Source: Polycladomyces subterraneus
GTDB lineage: Bacteria > Bacillota > Bacilli > Thermoactinomycetales > JIR-001
Reading direction: 5' to 3'
Length of the DNA: 64,000 bases
Assembly (NCBI RefSeq): GCF_030433435.1
Contig: NZ_JANRHH010000020.1
Location: 1 to 64,000 of the forward strand
Both the position numbers and the translations under genes were made by a program. A model generated the notes under the pieces. That model had not been told where the DNA came from and did not search any database. It was given only the letters and a program-made list of their open reading frames with translations. This document shows, piece by piece, positions 18,164 through 26,600 of the stretch (its first letter is position 1; every line of letters begins with the position of its first letter).

Positions 18164-20068
18164 ATGAGGGGGGTGTACGTGTCCACCTCCGTACGAAACC
18201 CGTTTGGTTTTTTGGACGGCCAGGTGGTGCGGGCTTTGCGACGCGTGGGGGTGGAGGTGGTACACGTCTCCCCTGGGCCCGGCTTTCCCTCCAAACTCGC
18301 ACGGGCGGTGCGAATGCACCGGCCACATTTCATATTGTCCATGCTCGGATGTCGTTTGAAAGAGGCCGATCTGCAGGCTATGCGACGTCTGCCGATCCCG
18401 ACTGCCGTTTGGTATACGGACGACCCCTATGCCGTCGACGATTCGTTGCGCACATGCCGCTTTTTCGATGTTGTTTTCACCAACGAACGGACTTGTGTAG
18501 GTGTCTATCAGCAACACGGTTGTCAAAATGTGGTTCATTTACCTTTGGCTGCACCCTACCCTGCTTATGCCCCCCTGCGGACCTCCTATGATTATTGGAG
18601 TCGGATTTGCCTGTTGGGTTCTGCCTTCGATAACCGCCTGGCTACCGTGCAAAAACTGATGCCGTTTCTGTCCGAACATCCCACCCGGTTGGTCGGTCCC
18701 GGGTGGCGACGGGTCTTGAAAGGGAAACATCGTGGGAACATCCGAACGCTGGATCGTTGGGTATCTCCGATGGAAGCATGTCGTTACTACAACGGGGCGG
18801 ATATCGCGCTCAACGTACACCGGTCGCCGTTGGATCGGCATCTGGGTCAAAACCGCCGCGGGATCGGTGCACGTACACCCAATAACCGGACGTTTGAAAT
18901 CGCGGTGTGTGCCACATTCCAGTTGACCGACAAGCGGAAGGATCTGGATGAACTGTATGAACCAGGCCGTGAGATCGGACAGTTTGAAACGCTGGAGGAA
19001 TGCCTGTCGCTCATTGACTTTTATCTTCGAAAGGATGAAGAGCGCAGTCGTGTTGCGCAACGGGCTTATGAACGAACGCTACGCGAACATCTGTACGAAC
19101 ATCGGATGATCGCCATCTTGGGCCACCTGTTTCCACGGCGTCCATTCCGTTTTCGGGCGGAAACCGGGGTGGAGACGGCGACGGTGGGAAAGGGCATCTG
19201 GCATCTCACCGGTGACACCACCCGGTTACCGGGAGGGGGTGGCCGGTTTGTACTGATTCGTCCGGAACACGAATCCGTTGCCCCCGACACGATCCGTCAA
19301 TGGTTAATGTACGCCGAGGGGGACTCCGGGATCGGGATGGTGGATCCCGGTTCCGAACTCCCCCAATGGACCACTTCGCAAACCGCGACGGGAACGGTCG
19401 CACTGGTGCGTCGCGCCGTCTTCACGCAAGCCGCACAGGCCGGATGCAGGAACTTGGCGTCACTGGCGGCGTTTTGCAGAAAGCGCGGCAAACGGATCAT
19501 CAGTGGGGGCCGGGAGGGGAACGACAACAACGACAAGCTAATGAAAACGTTACCCGAACCAAGGGACATGATGCAATCAGCTTTTCGGGAACGGCTCGCA
19601 TGTGCCGTGATTGCTTTAACGAAACCCACACCATTTGTTTCTCCGCCTGTGTGGATGTCTGATGCGATGCGCGGATCGAGCGGGGTATTGGGTTTGCCCC
19701 CGGTGGAGGAAGAGCGTTGGCGGGATTGGCTCAGGGATTGCCAACCGACAGGCATACAAGCGATGCCGATCCATTCACTACGTCAATCGCTGTCAGACGG
19801 GAGGACGCGCGCTTTATTAAAATCCCGGAAGGCCCACGTTGTGGTCGAGCCGTCTCGTCGATCGGAAGCGGAGTCAAATATCGGCCGTGGATACCGTATC
19901 AGCCGTATCACCACCTTGCAACCCGGGGTCACGGCCGAACAGCTCCGGGATACCATCTGCCGGTATCGCGCCAGTTGGGTGTGGTTGTTTGTTTCTCCCT
20001 CCAAAGCGTTGTACCTGGCTCCGTGGCTGGCGCGGGATTGTTACCGGTTGGTGATCGCCCTTTGCTAA
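18164..20068 (+). CDS. CgeB-family spore glycosyltransferase with long C-terminal extension
   Basis: About the first 345 of 634 residues match CgeB-type proteins: an N-terminal domain with VWYTDDP, then a GT-B C-terminal domain with YYNGADIALNVHRS, TPNNRTFEIAVCATFQL and a final YERTLREHLYEHR. B. subtilis CgeB acts in outer spore-surface maturation and glycosylation. The remaining ~285 residues are an extension with a GT2-like scrap (IGMVDPGSELPQW then TGTVALVRRAVF) and an unrecognised end. The ATG at 18164 follows AGGAGGGG; upstream in-frame sequence is not family-like. A weak hairpin (GCCCGAT / ATCGGGC, 20090-20107) follows. Confidence 0.78.
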   Translation: MRGVYVSTSVRNPFGFLDGQVVRALRRVGVEVVHVSPGPGFPSKLARAVRMHRPHFILSMLGCRLKEADLQAMRRLPIPTAVWYTDDPYAVDDSLRTCRFFDVVFTNERTCVGVYQQHGCQNVVHLPLAAPYPAYAPLRTSYDYWSRICLLGSAFDNRLATVQKLMPFLSEHPTRLVGPGWRRVLKGKHRGNIRTLDRWVSPMEACRYYNGADIALNVHRSPLDRHLGQNRRGIGARTPNNRTFEIAVCATFQLTDKRKDLDELYEPGREIGQFETLEECLSLIDFYLRKDEERSRVAQRAYERTLREHLYEHRMIAILGHLFPRRPFRFRAETGVETATVGKGIWHLTGDTTRLPGGGGRFVLIRPEHESVAPDTIRQWLMYAEGDSGIGMVDPGSELPQWTTSQTATGTVALVRRAVFTQAAQAGCRNLASLAAFCRKRGKRIISGGREGNDNNDKLMKTLPEPRDMMQSAFRERLACAVIALTKPTPFVSPPVWMSDAMRGSSGVLGLPPVEEERWRDWLRDCQPTGIQAMPIHSLRQSLSDGRTRALLKSRKAHVVVEPSRRSEAESNIGRGYRISRITTLQPGVTAEQLRDTICRYRASWVWLFVSPSKALYLAPWLARDCYRLVIALC

Positions 20069-20161
20069 GGACGGATACCCGATTTTCAAGCCCGATGGGC
20101 ATCGGGCGTTTCCTACCCTTACAGACAGGCATATAGTATCCCCGAGACGGGAGGGTGACCC

Positions 20162-20713
20162 ATGCGATCAAAAGGTGTGGCCGTCTGGCTTACCGGCTTG
20201 TCCGGATCAGGTAAGACGACGATCGCCAAAAAGGCGGAAACTAAACTGATTCAGCGTGGACAGCCTGTTCAGCGTTTGGACGGGGATGTGGTTCGAGCAC
20301 GATTGACCAAAGATTTGGGGTTTTCCCAAGCCGACCGTTTTACACAGGTAGAACGGGTGACCTATGTTGCTGAACTGTTGACGTATCATGGCATCATCGT
20401 ACTGGCTTCTCTCATTTCACCGTATCGGGAGTTGCGGGCTTATGCCCGTCACCATATCCCATCTTTTGTCGAAGTTTATGTCCGGTGCCCGTTGGAAGAA
20501 TGCGCGAAACGGGACGTGAAAGGATTGTACGCCCGTGCCTTTCAGGGGGAAATCCCGCATTTCACCGGTGTGAGTGATCCCTACGAAGAGCCGGAGAATC
20601 CCGAACTGATCCTGGATACACAATGGGAGACTGTGGATGAGAGCGTGGAAAAACTACTACGATACCTGGAACGACAAGGGTACATTTCGCCAACGGAAGG
20701 GGAGGGAGCGTGA
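20162..20713 (+). CDS. cysC: Adenylylsulfate (APS) kinase
   Basis: Cytoplasmic kinase making PAPS from APS and ATP. The 183 residues contain the P-loop GLSGSGKT (12-19), LDGDVVR, DLGFS, a SLISPYRE segment and KGLYARA with FTGVSDPYE, all typical of CysC. There is no ATP sulfurylase or PAPS reductase nearby. In this glycan island PAPS is more likely to be a sulfate donor for polymer sulfation than for cysteine synthesis, but no sulfotransferase was recognised in the window, so this is inference. It is coupled by a GTGA overlap to the next gene. Confidence 0.88.
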   Translation: MRSKGVAVWLTGLSGSGKTTIAKKAETKLIQRGQPVQRLDGDVVRARLTKDLGFSQADRFTQVERVTYVAELLTYHGIIVLASLISPYRELRAYARHHIPSFVEVYVRCPLEECAKRDVKGLYARAFQGEIPHFTGVSDPYEEPENPELILDTQWETVDESVEKLLRYLERQGYISPTEGEGA

Positions 20714-22140
20714 AAACGAAAAAAGTGATGGTGATTGGGCTGGATTGCGCCGCGCCGGAATTGGTGTTTGAACGATGGATCGATGAGTTGCCCCATTTAA
20801 AGCGGTTGATTTACAGCGGTGTAGCCGGCCGCCTGAGGAGTACCGATCCGCCGATCACCGTACCTGCTTGGGCTTCGATGGTAACCAGCAAGGATCCTGG
20901 ACAATTGGGGTTTTACGGGTTCCGCAACCGTGTTCGTTATGGATATGGAGGAAACCAGATCGTGGATAGCACAGACTTGCGTGAGCCGACGGTTTGGGAC
21001 ATCCTGGGGAAATACGGACTGCGCTCCATCGTCATCGGTGTGCCGCCGTCCTATCCGCCGAAGCCGATCCACGGCTGTCTGATCTCTTGTTTCCTAACTC
21101 CGGATCGATCTTATCCACATACCTTTCCTGCCGAACTGGGGGAAGAAATCGAGCGGGAAGTAGGGGAATACCAATTCGACGTGGAAAATTTCCGTACCCA
21201 TGATGTGGGTGCACTGTTAAAGCAAATCTATGAGATGACACGTACCCGTTTTGCCACGGCGCGTTATTTGATTCAAAACAAACCATGGGATTTCTTTATG
21301 ATGGTAGAAATGGGTACGGACCGAATCCATCACGCGTTTTGGCACTACATGGATGAGCAGCACGTGTTGCATCGTCCTTCCCCGTACAAAGACGCCATCC
21401 TGGAGTATTACCGGTTTGTAGATGGCGAGATCGGTCAGTTACTGGAACTCGTCGACGACGACACGGTTGTGATGGTCGTTTCCGATCACGGTGCCAAGCG
21501 GATGGACGGCGGTTTTTGTATCAACGAATGGCTGATCCAGCAGGGACTTTTGAAGTTGAAAAAACGCGTGGACCGACTTACACCGCTCACCCCCGATCTG
21601 GTCGATTGGAAACAGACGCGCGCGTGGGGCTACGGTGGCTATTTCGGACGATTGTGCATCAACGTCAAGGGGCGGGAACCGCACGGGATCGTACCGCGTT
21701 CCCGGTATGAGTGGTTGCGAAACCGGATTGCACGTCAGTTACGCACATTGAAGGACGAAAAAGGAAATCCGTTGCAGACCCGTGTGATCAAACCGGAGAG
21801 AAAGTATGTCGTCACACGCAACATCCCCCCGGATCTCTTGGTCTATTTCGGCGATCTGTATTGGCGGTCGGTGGGAAGCGTCGGTATGGGGAGCTGTTTC
21901 GTGTATGAAAACGACACGGGGCCGGATGGAGCCAATCATGATTATGAGGGGATTTTCATCGCCACCAAAAAAGGGGCGCCCGTCGGGAATAAACCGCGTA
22001 CCCTGAACAGGTTGCACCTGATGGACGTCACACCGACAATTTTACGCGAATTTGGTGTTCCGCGGAGAAAGGGGATGCAAGGAAAAATGATCCCCATCAG
22101 TATGGTGCCACGTCCCGCCAACACAAAAACCCGCCCATGA
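20710..22140 (+). CDS. Type I phosphodiesterase / nucleotide pyrophosphatase-family protein
   Basis: Alkaline-phosphatase-superfamily enzyme of 476 residues. It starts with a metal-binding VIGLDCAAPE segment, has ITVPAW where family members carry the Thr nucleophile, EMGTDRIHHAFWHY, VSDHGAKRMDGG for metal ligands, and a C-terminal ANHDYEGIF segment. The GTG at 20710 overlaps the cysC stop, so it is co-translated with APS kinase. It could hydrolyse a nucleotide-linked or phosphodiester intermediate of the glycan pathway. No signal peptide is visible, which suggests cytoplasmic action. Confidence 0.78.
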   Translation: MKTKKVMVIGLDCAAPELVFERWIDELPHLKRLIYSGVAGRLRSTDPPITVPAWASMVTSKDPGQLGFYGFRNRVRYGYGGNQIVDSTDLREPTVWDILGKYGLRSIVIGVPPSYPPKPIHGCLISCFLTPDRSYPHTFPAELGEEIEREVGEYQFDVENFRTHDVGALLKQIYEMTRTRFATARYLIQNKPWDFFMMVEMGTDRIHHAFWHYMDEQHVLHRPSPYKDAILEYYRFVDGEIGQLLELVDDDTVVMVVSDHGAKRMDGGFCINEWLIQQGLLKLKKRVDRLTPLTPDLVDWKQTRAWGYGGYFGRLCINVKGREPHGIVPRSRYEWLRNRIARQLRTLKDEKGNPLQTRVIKPERKYVVTRNIPPDLLVYFGDLYWRSVGSVGMGSCFVYENDTGPDGANHDYEGIFIATKKGAPVGNKPRTLNRLHLMDVTPTILREFGVPRRKGMQGKMIPISMVPRPANTKTRP

Positions 22141-22152
22141 TGGCGGGTTTTT
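22126..22152. terminator. Bidirectional terminator between convergent phosphodiesterase and sulfatase-like genes
   Basis: AAAACCCGCC / GGCGGGTTTTT with a 6-nt loop overlaps the stop codon of the plus-strand gene. A runs on one side and T runs on the other make it usable in both directions. Confidence 0.85.
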
Positions 22153-22165
22153 CATATGCGGGGAA

Positions 22166-23515
22166 TCAATACCCCAACTCACTCAGACGTTTCTTCACTT
22201 TTTCCTCTTCTGCTGCGGTTTGGCGGTGCAGGCGCACTTTCACTCCCTGGGTCAAGGGGTCCTTCCGCTTATATCTCGTCAACTTGATACGGATCCATCG
22301 GGCCATGATGGCATGCAGTCGTTTAGCTACTTTAGGGGCGCGTTGTATGAGATTTTTCGTCTCTTTTGGGTCCAGCTTCAGATTGTACAGCTCATACCGC
22401 GGGTTCCCGTATACATCCGGTTCCAGCGACTGAATCAGTTTCCAATGCGGTGTGCGAATGCTCCGTTTCAACTGCCAGTTAGCTTCGCATGAAATCGCAT
22501 AGGGGCGTACGTTTTTCGCTTTCCCTTTGATGGTGGAAACCATGGAGAATCCATCCAATGGTTGGATATGACGTGGGATGGGGATGCCGGCAATGGCGAG
22601 AATGGTAGGCAATAGGTCGGCATGTTGGACAAGATCAGGAATACGTCGTTGGGTGGGAAGCTTGGCAGGACAGGAGAGGATGAATGGAACATGGATGGTG
22701 GGATCGTACAAACCGTGGTGATCGTAGTAAATACGATGTTCTCCCAAGCTCTCACCGTGATCGGATATCAGAATGACGAGGGTTTCTTCCCATATTCTCC
22801 AATCTTTCAAATGCGATACCAATTGACCGACGGCATCGTCAGCTTGGCTGACGGTGGCATCGTACAATTCGTTGATATGTTGGGGATTGTTGATATCTTT
22901 ACTCCAGCGACGGATGAAGCTCCACAGCGGCTCCCGAAGAACGGTGTTTAACCCGGCGGCCTGTTGGAGTTGTTGGGGAGAGTGGACATGCATCCGCCTG
23001 AAAGACGGTTGCGGTAAATAGGGGAAATGTGGGTCCCAGTAATGAACAAACAAGAACCAGTCTTTTTCCTGTCGATGATTTCGCAACCAAGTGAGCACGT
23101 GTCGGTTGATTTCGTGCGCGGGCACAGTGAGGTGAGGTTTTCCTAGTCCGGCAGGATCGATATATGTCTGGTATCCCCGTTTAAACCACGGGTTGTTCTT
23201 ACCGGTGATGCGCGTATTGCAGTCGACGGCGGCTGTGCGGTAACCATTTTTTTGCAGAATCTGGCTCAGGGGAGTGAGCCGGGACGGGATGGTTGTCGGT
23301 TTCATATTGACGATACCGTGTTGGTAGGGAGATTTTCCGGTCATCATCGTGACAAATGAACTTTGGGTCACATTGTTTTCTGCGATGCAACGCTCAAACA
23401 GTACGCCGTCCTTGGCAAGCCGATCGATATGCGGTGTCATGTTGGGCTTATTGTAACCGTAACAACCGAGACGATCAGCGCGCAACGTATCGATGGCAAT
23501 CATCAGGATCTTCAC
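22166..23515 (-). CDS. Sulfatase-like hydrolase/transferase without a formylglycine motif
   Basis: Alkaline-phosphatase-superfamily protein of 449 residues with the sulfatase layout: N-terminal IAIDTLRADRLGCYGY metal site, VHYWDPHFPY, ISDHGESLGEH and a C-terminal strand region with YELYNLKLDPKE. Where true sulfatases carry C/S-x-P-x-R for formylglycine, this protein reads T-Q-S-S-F followed by VTMMTG. A Thr nucleophile would suit a phosphoesterase or phosphotransferase rather than an arylsulfatase. No signal peptide is seen. It sits between APS kinase/phosphodiesterase and a CgeB gene, so it probably acts on the spore glycan. Confidence 0.8.
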   Translation of the reverse strand: MKILMIAIDTLRADRLGCYGYNKPNMTPHIDRLAKDGVLFERCIAENNVTQSSFVTMMTGKSPYQHGIVNMKPTTIPSRLTPLSQILQKNGYRTAAVDCNTRITGKNNPWFKRGYQTYIDPAGLGKPHLTVPAHEINRHVLTWLRNHRQEKDWFLFVHYWDPHFPYLPQPSFRRMHVHSPQQLQQAAGLNTVLREPLWSFIRRWSKDINNPQHINELYDATVSQADDAVGQLVSHLKDWRIWEETLVILISDHGESLGEHRIYYDHHGLYDPTIHVPFILSCPAKLPTQRRIPDLVQHADLLPTILAIAGIPIPRHIQPLDGFSMVSTIKGKAKNVRPYAISCEANWQLKRSIRTPHWKLIQSLEPDVYGNPRYELYNLKLDPKETKNLIQRAPKVAKRLHAIMARWIRIKLTRYKRKDPLTQGVKVRLHRQTAAEEEKVKKRLSELGY

Positions 23516-23805
23516 GCAGTATCACCTGCCTTTGAGTCGATCAACTAATATATACCCGTATGATGGATACTGGCGAAAAGCTGCTTTCGCTTTGTCGCTT
23601 GCTCTCAGTAAAAACAGAGAGGCGGCATCTCCCTATAGCGTATGAAAAGGTCGAAAAGTGGGTTCCTTTCCCGCATCGAACAGGCGAATCGACGGGAGGC
23701 AAACGAGGGTTTTTCCAAGGAAACCGAACGAGACCGAAGCGGATCAAATATAATAGTGTAGTTGTGCATCCTCTTACAGAAAGGGGAGGAAGGGCTAGAA
23801 TCTCT

Positions 23806-24840
23806 ATGCGTTTATTCTACGTTTCTTCCGGTTGCGGGTTTCATTTCCAACACTATCTGTCTGATGAAGACGAAAACATCATTAGCGCATTTCGGGAGAT
23901 TGCCAAAACCATACCGGATTTCCACTTTGATACGTTTCTCCTCCAACGGGAACCGCTCAATCGGCTGTCGGCAAAAGTAGCCGCCTTCCGCCCCGATTTT
24001 ATTTTGGTTTTTCGAGGTTATCGCTTTCCACTCACCGCCGTCCAACAATTGCGCAAGTTTCAGGTACCCATCGGGATCTGGGTGGTGGATGATCCGTATC
24101 GCCTGAAGACACACGAACAGCTGGTGAAACCATATCCTTTCGTGTTTACACAGGATTCCAGCAGTGTCTCCTTTTACCGTCATATGGGGAAAAAGGCGTT
24201 TTACCTCCCTTTGGCCGTCAACCCAGCCAAGTATAGACCGGTCAAAGTCCCACTGAAATACCAGTCCGATATTTGCTTTGTGGGAAGCGCGTTTCCTGTT
24301 CGGTTGCATTTTTTCGATCAGATGACGCCTTTTTTACTGAAAAAGCGGTTTATCATCATCGGTCAATGGTGGGAGCGGTTGAAAAACTATCACAAGCTGA
24401 AGCACCGCATCCGCAATCAACCTATCCCGCCGTCGGAAGTGATCAAATACTACAACGGGGCCAAGATCGTACTTAATATCCATCGCACCCCAAACGATCG
24501 GCGGGATAACCATCGTAACCTCCCCGCCCATTCGCCCAACAACCGAACGTTTGAGATTGCGGCCTGCCGCTCGTTTCAACTTCTCACCTGCCGTCGGGAT
24601 CTCAAGAGGTTTTACGTATCGGGACAGGAGATGGTTTGCTTCCAAAGCATCGACGATCTCAAACGGAAAATCAATTACTATCTCGCACACGACGATGAAC
24701 GCAACCGGATCGCGGTCCAATCCTACCAACGAACGTTGCGGGATCACACCTATCACGTTCGTCTTCGCTATTTGCTCCATCTGCTGGATCAACACCTTGG
24801 ACGCAAGACGAAAGTGGCAGAGACGAATCGACTTCCGTGA
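23806..24840 (+). CDS. CgeB-family spore glycosyltransferase
   Basis: Protein of 344 residues homologous to the first ~345 residues of the larger CgeB-like protein at 18164, without its extension. Shared features are IWVVDDPY, KYYNGAKIVLNIHRT, SPNNRTFEIAACRSFQLL and YQRTLRDHTY. The ATG at 23806 follows AGGAAGGG at a slightly long spacing; the open frame extends upstream to 23560 but that part has no family similarity. A TATAAT (23749-23754) lies just upstream without a good -35 box. A strong terminator follows. A role in glycosylating the spore surface is inferred from the family. Confidence 0.82.
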   Translation: MRLFYVSSGCGFHFQHYLSDEDENIISAFREIAKTIPDFHFDTFLLQREPLNRLSAKVAAFRPDFILVFRGYRFPLTAVQQLRKFQVPIGIWVVDDPYRLKTHEQLVKPYPFVFTQDSSSVSFYRHMGKKAFYLPLAVNPAKYRPVKVPLKYQSDICFVGSAFPVRLHFFDQMTPFLLKKRFIIIGQWWERLKNYHKLKHRIRNQPIPPSEVIKYYNGAKIVLNIHRTPNDRRDNHRNLPAHSPNNRTFEIAACRSFQLLTCRRDLKRFYVSGQEMVCFQSIDDLKRKINYYLAHDDERNRIAVQSYQRTLRDHTYHVRLRYLLHLLDQHLGRKTKVAETNRLP

Positions 24841-24847
24841 CCATGTA

Positions 24848-24885
24848 ACAAGACCGTCTCCTCGAACAGGAGACGGTCTTGTTTA
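24848..24885. terminator. Strong bidirectional terminator
   Basis: A 15-bp perfect stem from ACAAGACCGTCTCCT with its complement around a CGAAC loop (24848-24882) is followed by T residues. It ends the CgeB gene and, on the other strand, the glycosyltransferase fragment. Confidence 0.9.
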
Positions 24886-24899
24886 TGTTCGATGGTCTT

Positions 24900-25460
24900 T
24901 TATTTATGGTACTGCTCAATCTCTTCAAGTGTCTTTACGATATCCTGTTCAAACTGCCTTTTCGTATGACGGAGAGCCGAATGGTACGCACCGACGAGCA
25001 GCTTGCGATGCAGCCGCCTGTCTCTCAACACTTTCAACAATGCCGAAGCCAGCGCTCTGGGTCGTTTGGGAGGGACGATAAATCCGCTCGTCCCGTGGTG
25101 GCAAAAATCGAGGACCCCATCGGAATTGGTAGTGACGACAGCCGTTTTGCACGCCATCGCTTCCAGTACAGGCAAGACGAAACCTTCATACCACGAAGTG
25201 GAGACGAACACGTCTGCCGAACGATAAAGATGGGCCATTTGTCGGTCGGTTTTCGGTTGATGGATTTTGTGGGGGATCCCTGGCAGTCTCAGAGGTTTTT
25301 CCGTACAGATCAGGTTGGCGAAAACGGCTTGCGGTATTTTTGCTGAAACCAGTTTCATCGCTCGGACAAAGTCCTGAAAGCCTTTCATTCGGCAAGAAGA
25401 CCAGCCGATCATCCTGGGTAATCCACGGAAACTGATGGCGCTCACTTCCTGGAAACCGGA
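24900..25460 (-). pseudogene. GT4 glycosyltransferase, C-terminal fragment
   Basis: The minus-strand frame encodes only the C-terminal half of a family 4 glycosyltransferase: KGFQDFVRAM, then YRSADVFVSTSWYEGFVLPVLEAMACKTAVV and GTSGFIVPP. About 200 N-terminal residues with the acceptor domain are missing. Homology stops near 25450-25460, where a fragment of an unrelated membrane-protein gene begins on the opposite strand. The formal GTG start at 25532 lies inside that other fragment, so no functional start is likely. I regard it as a relic of another glycosyltransferase of the island. Confidence 0.75.
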
Positions 25461-25464
25461 GGTC

Positions 25465-25901
25465 CGCTCAGTATTATTGCAGCTACGACGGTTGATGGAT
25501 ATGTGTTTAAAGCCCGTTATACGAGTATGCACATGTTGGCGAAAACGAGCATCAGGGCTTCTACCATCGGCACGGTGGTAACGGGAATTCTTCTTTCTGT
25601 ATGGACAAATTGGGGGTTATTTCGATGCCGTTGGATCATTGTCAAAGAGATTTTGACCATCCTGTCGATCGGATTGGACGTAGTGGGCATGTATTTCTGG
25701 ACCTTAAAAGCCGCCGCCTTAACATCAGCGGAAGGTTTGAATACGCTGCAAAACCCGGCCTTTACCGTGAATAATCTTTGGATTGGGATCATCCTACAAA
25801 TTATTTCCTTGGCAGTGAGTTTGTCATCTCCATTTTTAAACCGTGGGGACCGAGGAAACAGTGAACAAAAGCGAAACCAACCCACCAACAAACTCAGATA
25901 A
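25465..25901 (+). pseudogene. Integral membrane protein, C-terminal fragment
   Basis: The frame encodes about 145 residues with three hydrophobic helices (STIGTVVTGILLSV, ILTILSIGLDVVGMYFW and IGIILQIISLAVSL). The sequence from LSIIAATT onward resembles the later part of small Bacilli membrane proteins of the DUF2269-like type (from memory). The first helix or helices are absent, because the upstream sequence belongs to the glycosyltransferase fragment on the other strand. No ribosome binding site precedes the GTG at 25503. It is probably non-functional. Confidence 0.55.
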
Positions 25902-26011
25902 GAAATGGTTACAGGGTGCGGGTGGCCATTTTCGCTCCCTTTTCTTTTTCAATTAATCCCAAAGGTCTTCCATCGGAAAACGGCCACCCATCGTAATCAG
26001 TTAATCATGAA

Positions 26012-26599
26012 CTAATCATGAACACTCTTATCGTCGCATATCGTATTTAATCCTCGGAGAAACAGATCTACCATCAAGCGATAACTTTCGTCACGGTCTA
26101 ATGGAAGTCCGAAAGCACCGGCCGATTCCAACGATGCGAAGCCATGCGCCAAACTGCGGAGGCCGCGCACCACATGAAGAGCTTCGTTTTTTTGAAGACC
26201 GAAGGGTTCAAGGACGGTGAGCAGGATATTTACCACTTCTTCTGACGCTCTTTGTGCTTCTGTATCGTTCATGTCAGGGGCATGGAGTGTTGCTTCATAT
26301 AGTCCGGGATGCTCACGGGCAAAGGAGCGGTAGGCCTGCATGATCGCCTTGACGGCATCGTCTGTCGCTTTGCCGACAGCCGCTCTTTCCAGACGTTTCC
26401 CCAGCTTGTTGATCCCGTAGAGGGCCAATTCGCGCAGAAGGCCACCTAGTCCCTCGACATGATTGTAGAGCGAGGGGGTACGCACTCCCAATCGCGAAGC
26501 TACTGCCGCCAGCGTCACTTGATGTAGTCCAAGCGAATCCGCCAGTTCCGCCGCCGTACGTACCACTGTCATCCGATCCAATCCGGCTTTTGCCACCAT
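26012..26599 (-). CDS. TetR/AcrR-family regulator
   Basis: DNA-binding repressor of 195 residues. The N-terminal HTH reads VTLAAVASRLGVRTPSLYNHV, the form seen in TetR proteins with a WHG-type C-terminal domain. The ATG lies one base past the stop of the metallo-hydrolase gene upstream on the same strand, so the two are one operon. The pair of palindromes in front of that operon (27340-27373) is the obvious operator, implying autoregulation. The ligand is unknown but is probably linked to the hydrolase's substrate. Confidence 0.88.
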   Translation of the reverse strand: MVAKAGLDRMTVVRTAAELADSLGLHQVTLAAVASRLGVRTPSLYNHVEGLGGLLRELALYGINKLGKRLERAAVGKATDDAVKAIMQAYRSFAREHPGLYEATLHAPDMNDTEAQRASEEVVNILLTVLEPFGLQKNEALHVVRGLRSLAHGFASLESAGAFGLPLDRDESYRLMVDLFLRGLNTICDDKSVHD

Positions 26600-26600
26600 C

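Noticed and set aside
20090-20107. Hairpin GCCCGAT/ATCGGGC between the CgeB-like gene and cysC as a terminator
   Set aside because: It lacks a T run, and the genes downstream look co-transcribed; it is at most a weak attenuator.
24900-25532. Complete 210-residue glycosyltransferase gene
   Set aside because: The N-terminal domain is missing and the nominal start lies within the opposing membrane-protein fragment, so it was called a pseudogene.
25919-25989. Long-range inverted repeat GGGTGGCC ... GGCCACCC after the membrane-protein fragment
   Set aside because: The loop of over 50 bases has no T run or other terminator feature; it was not convincing as a functional element.
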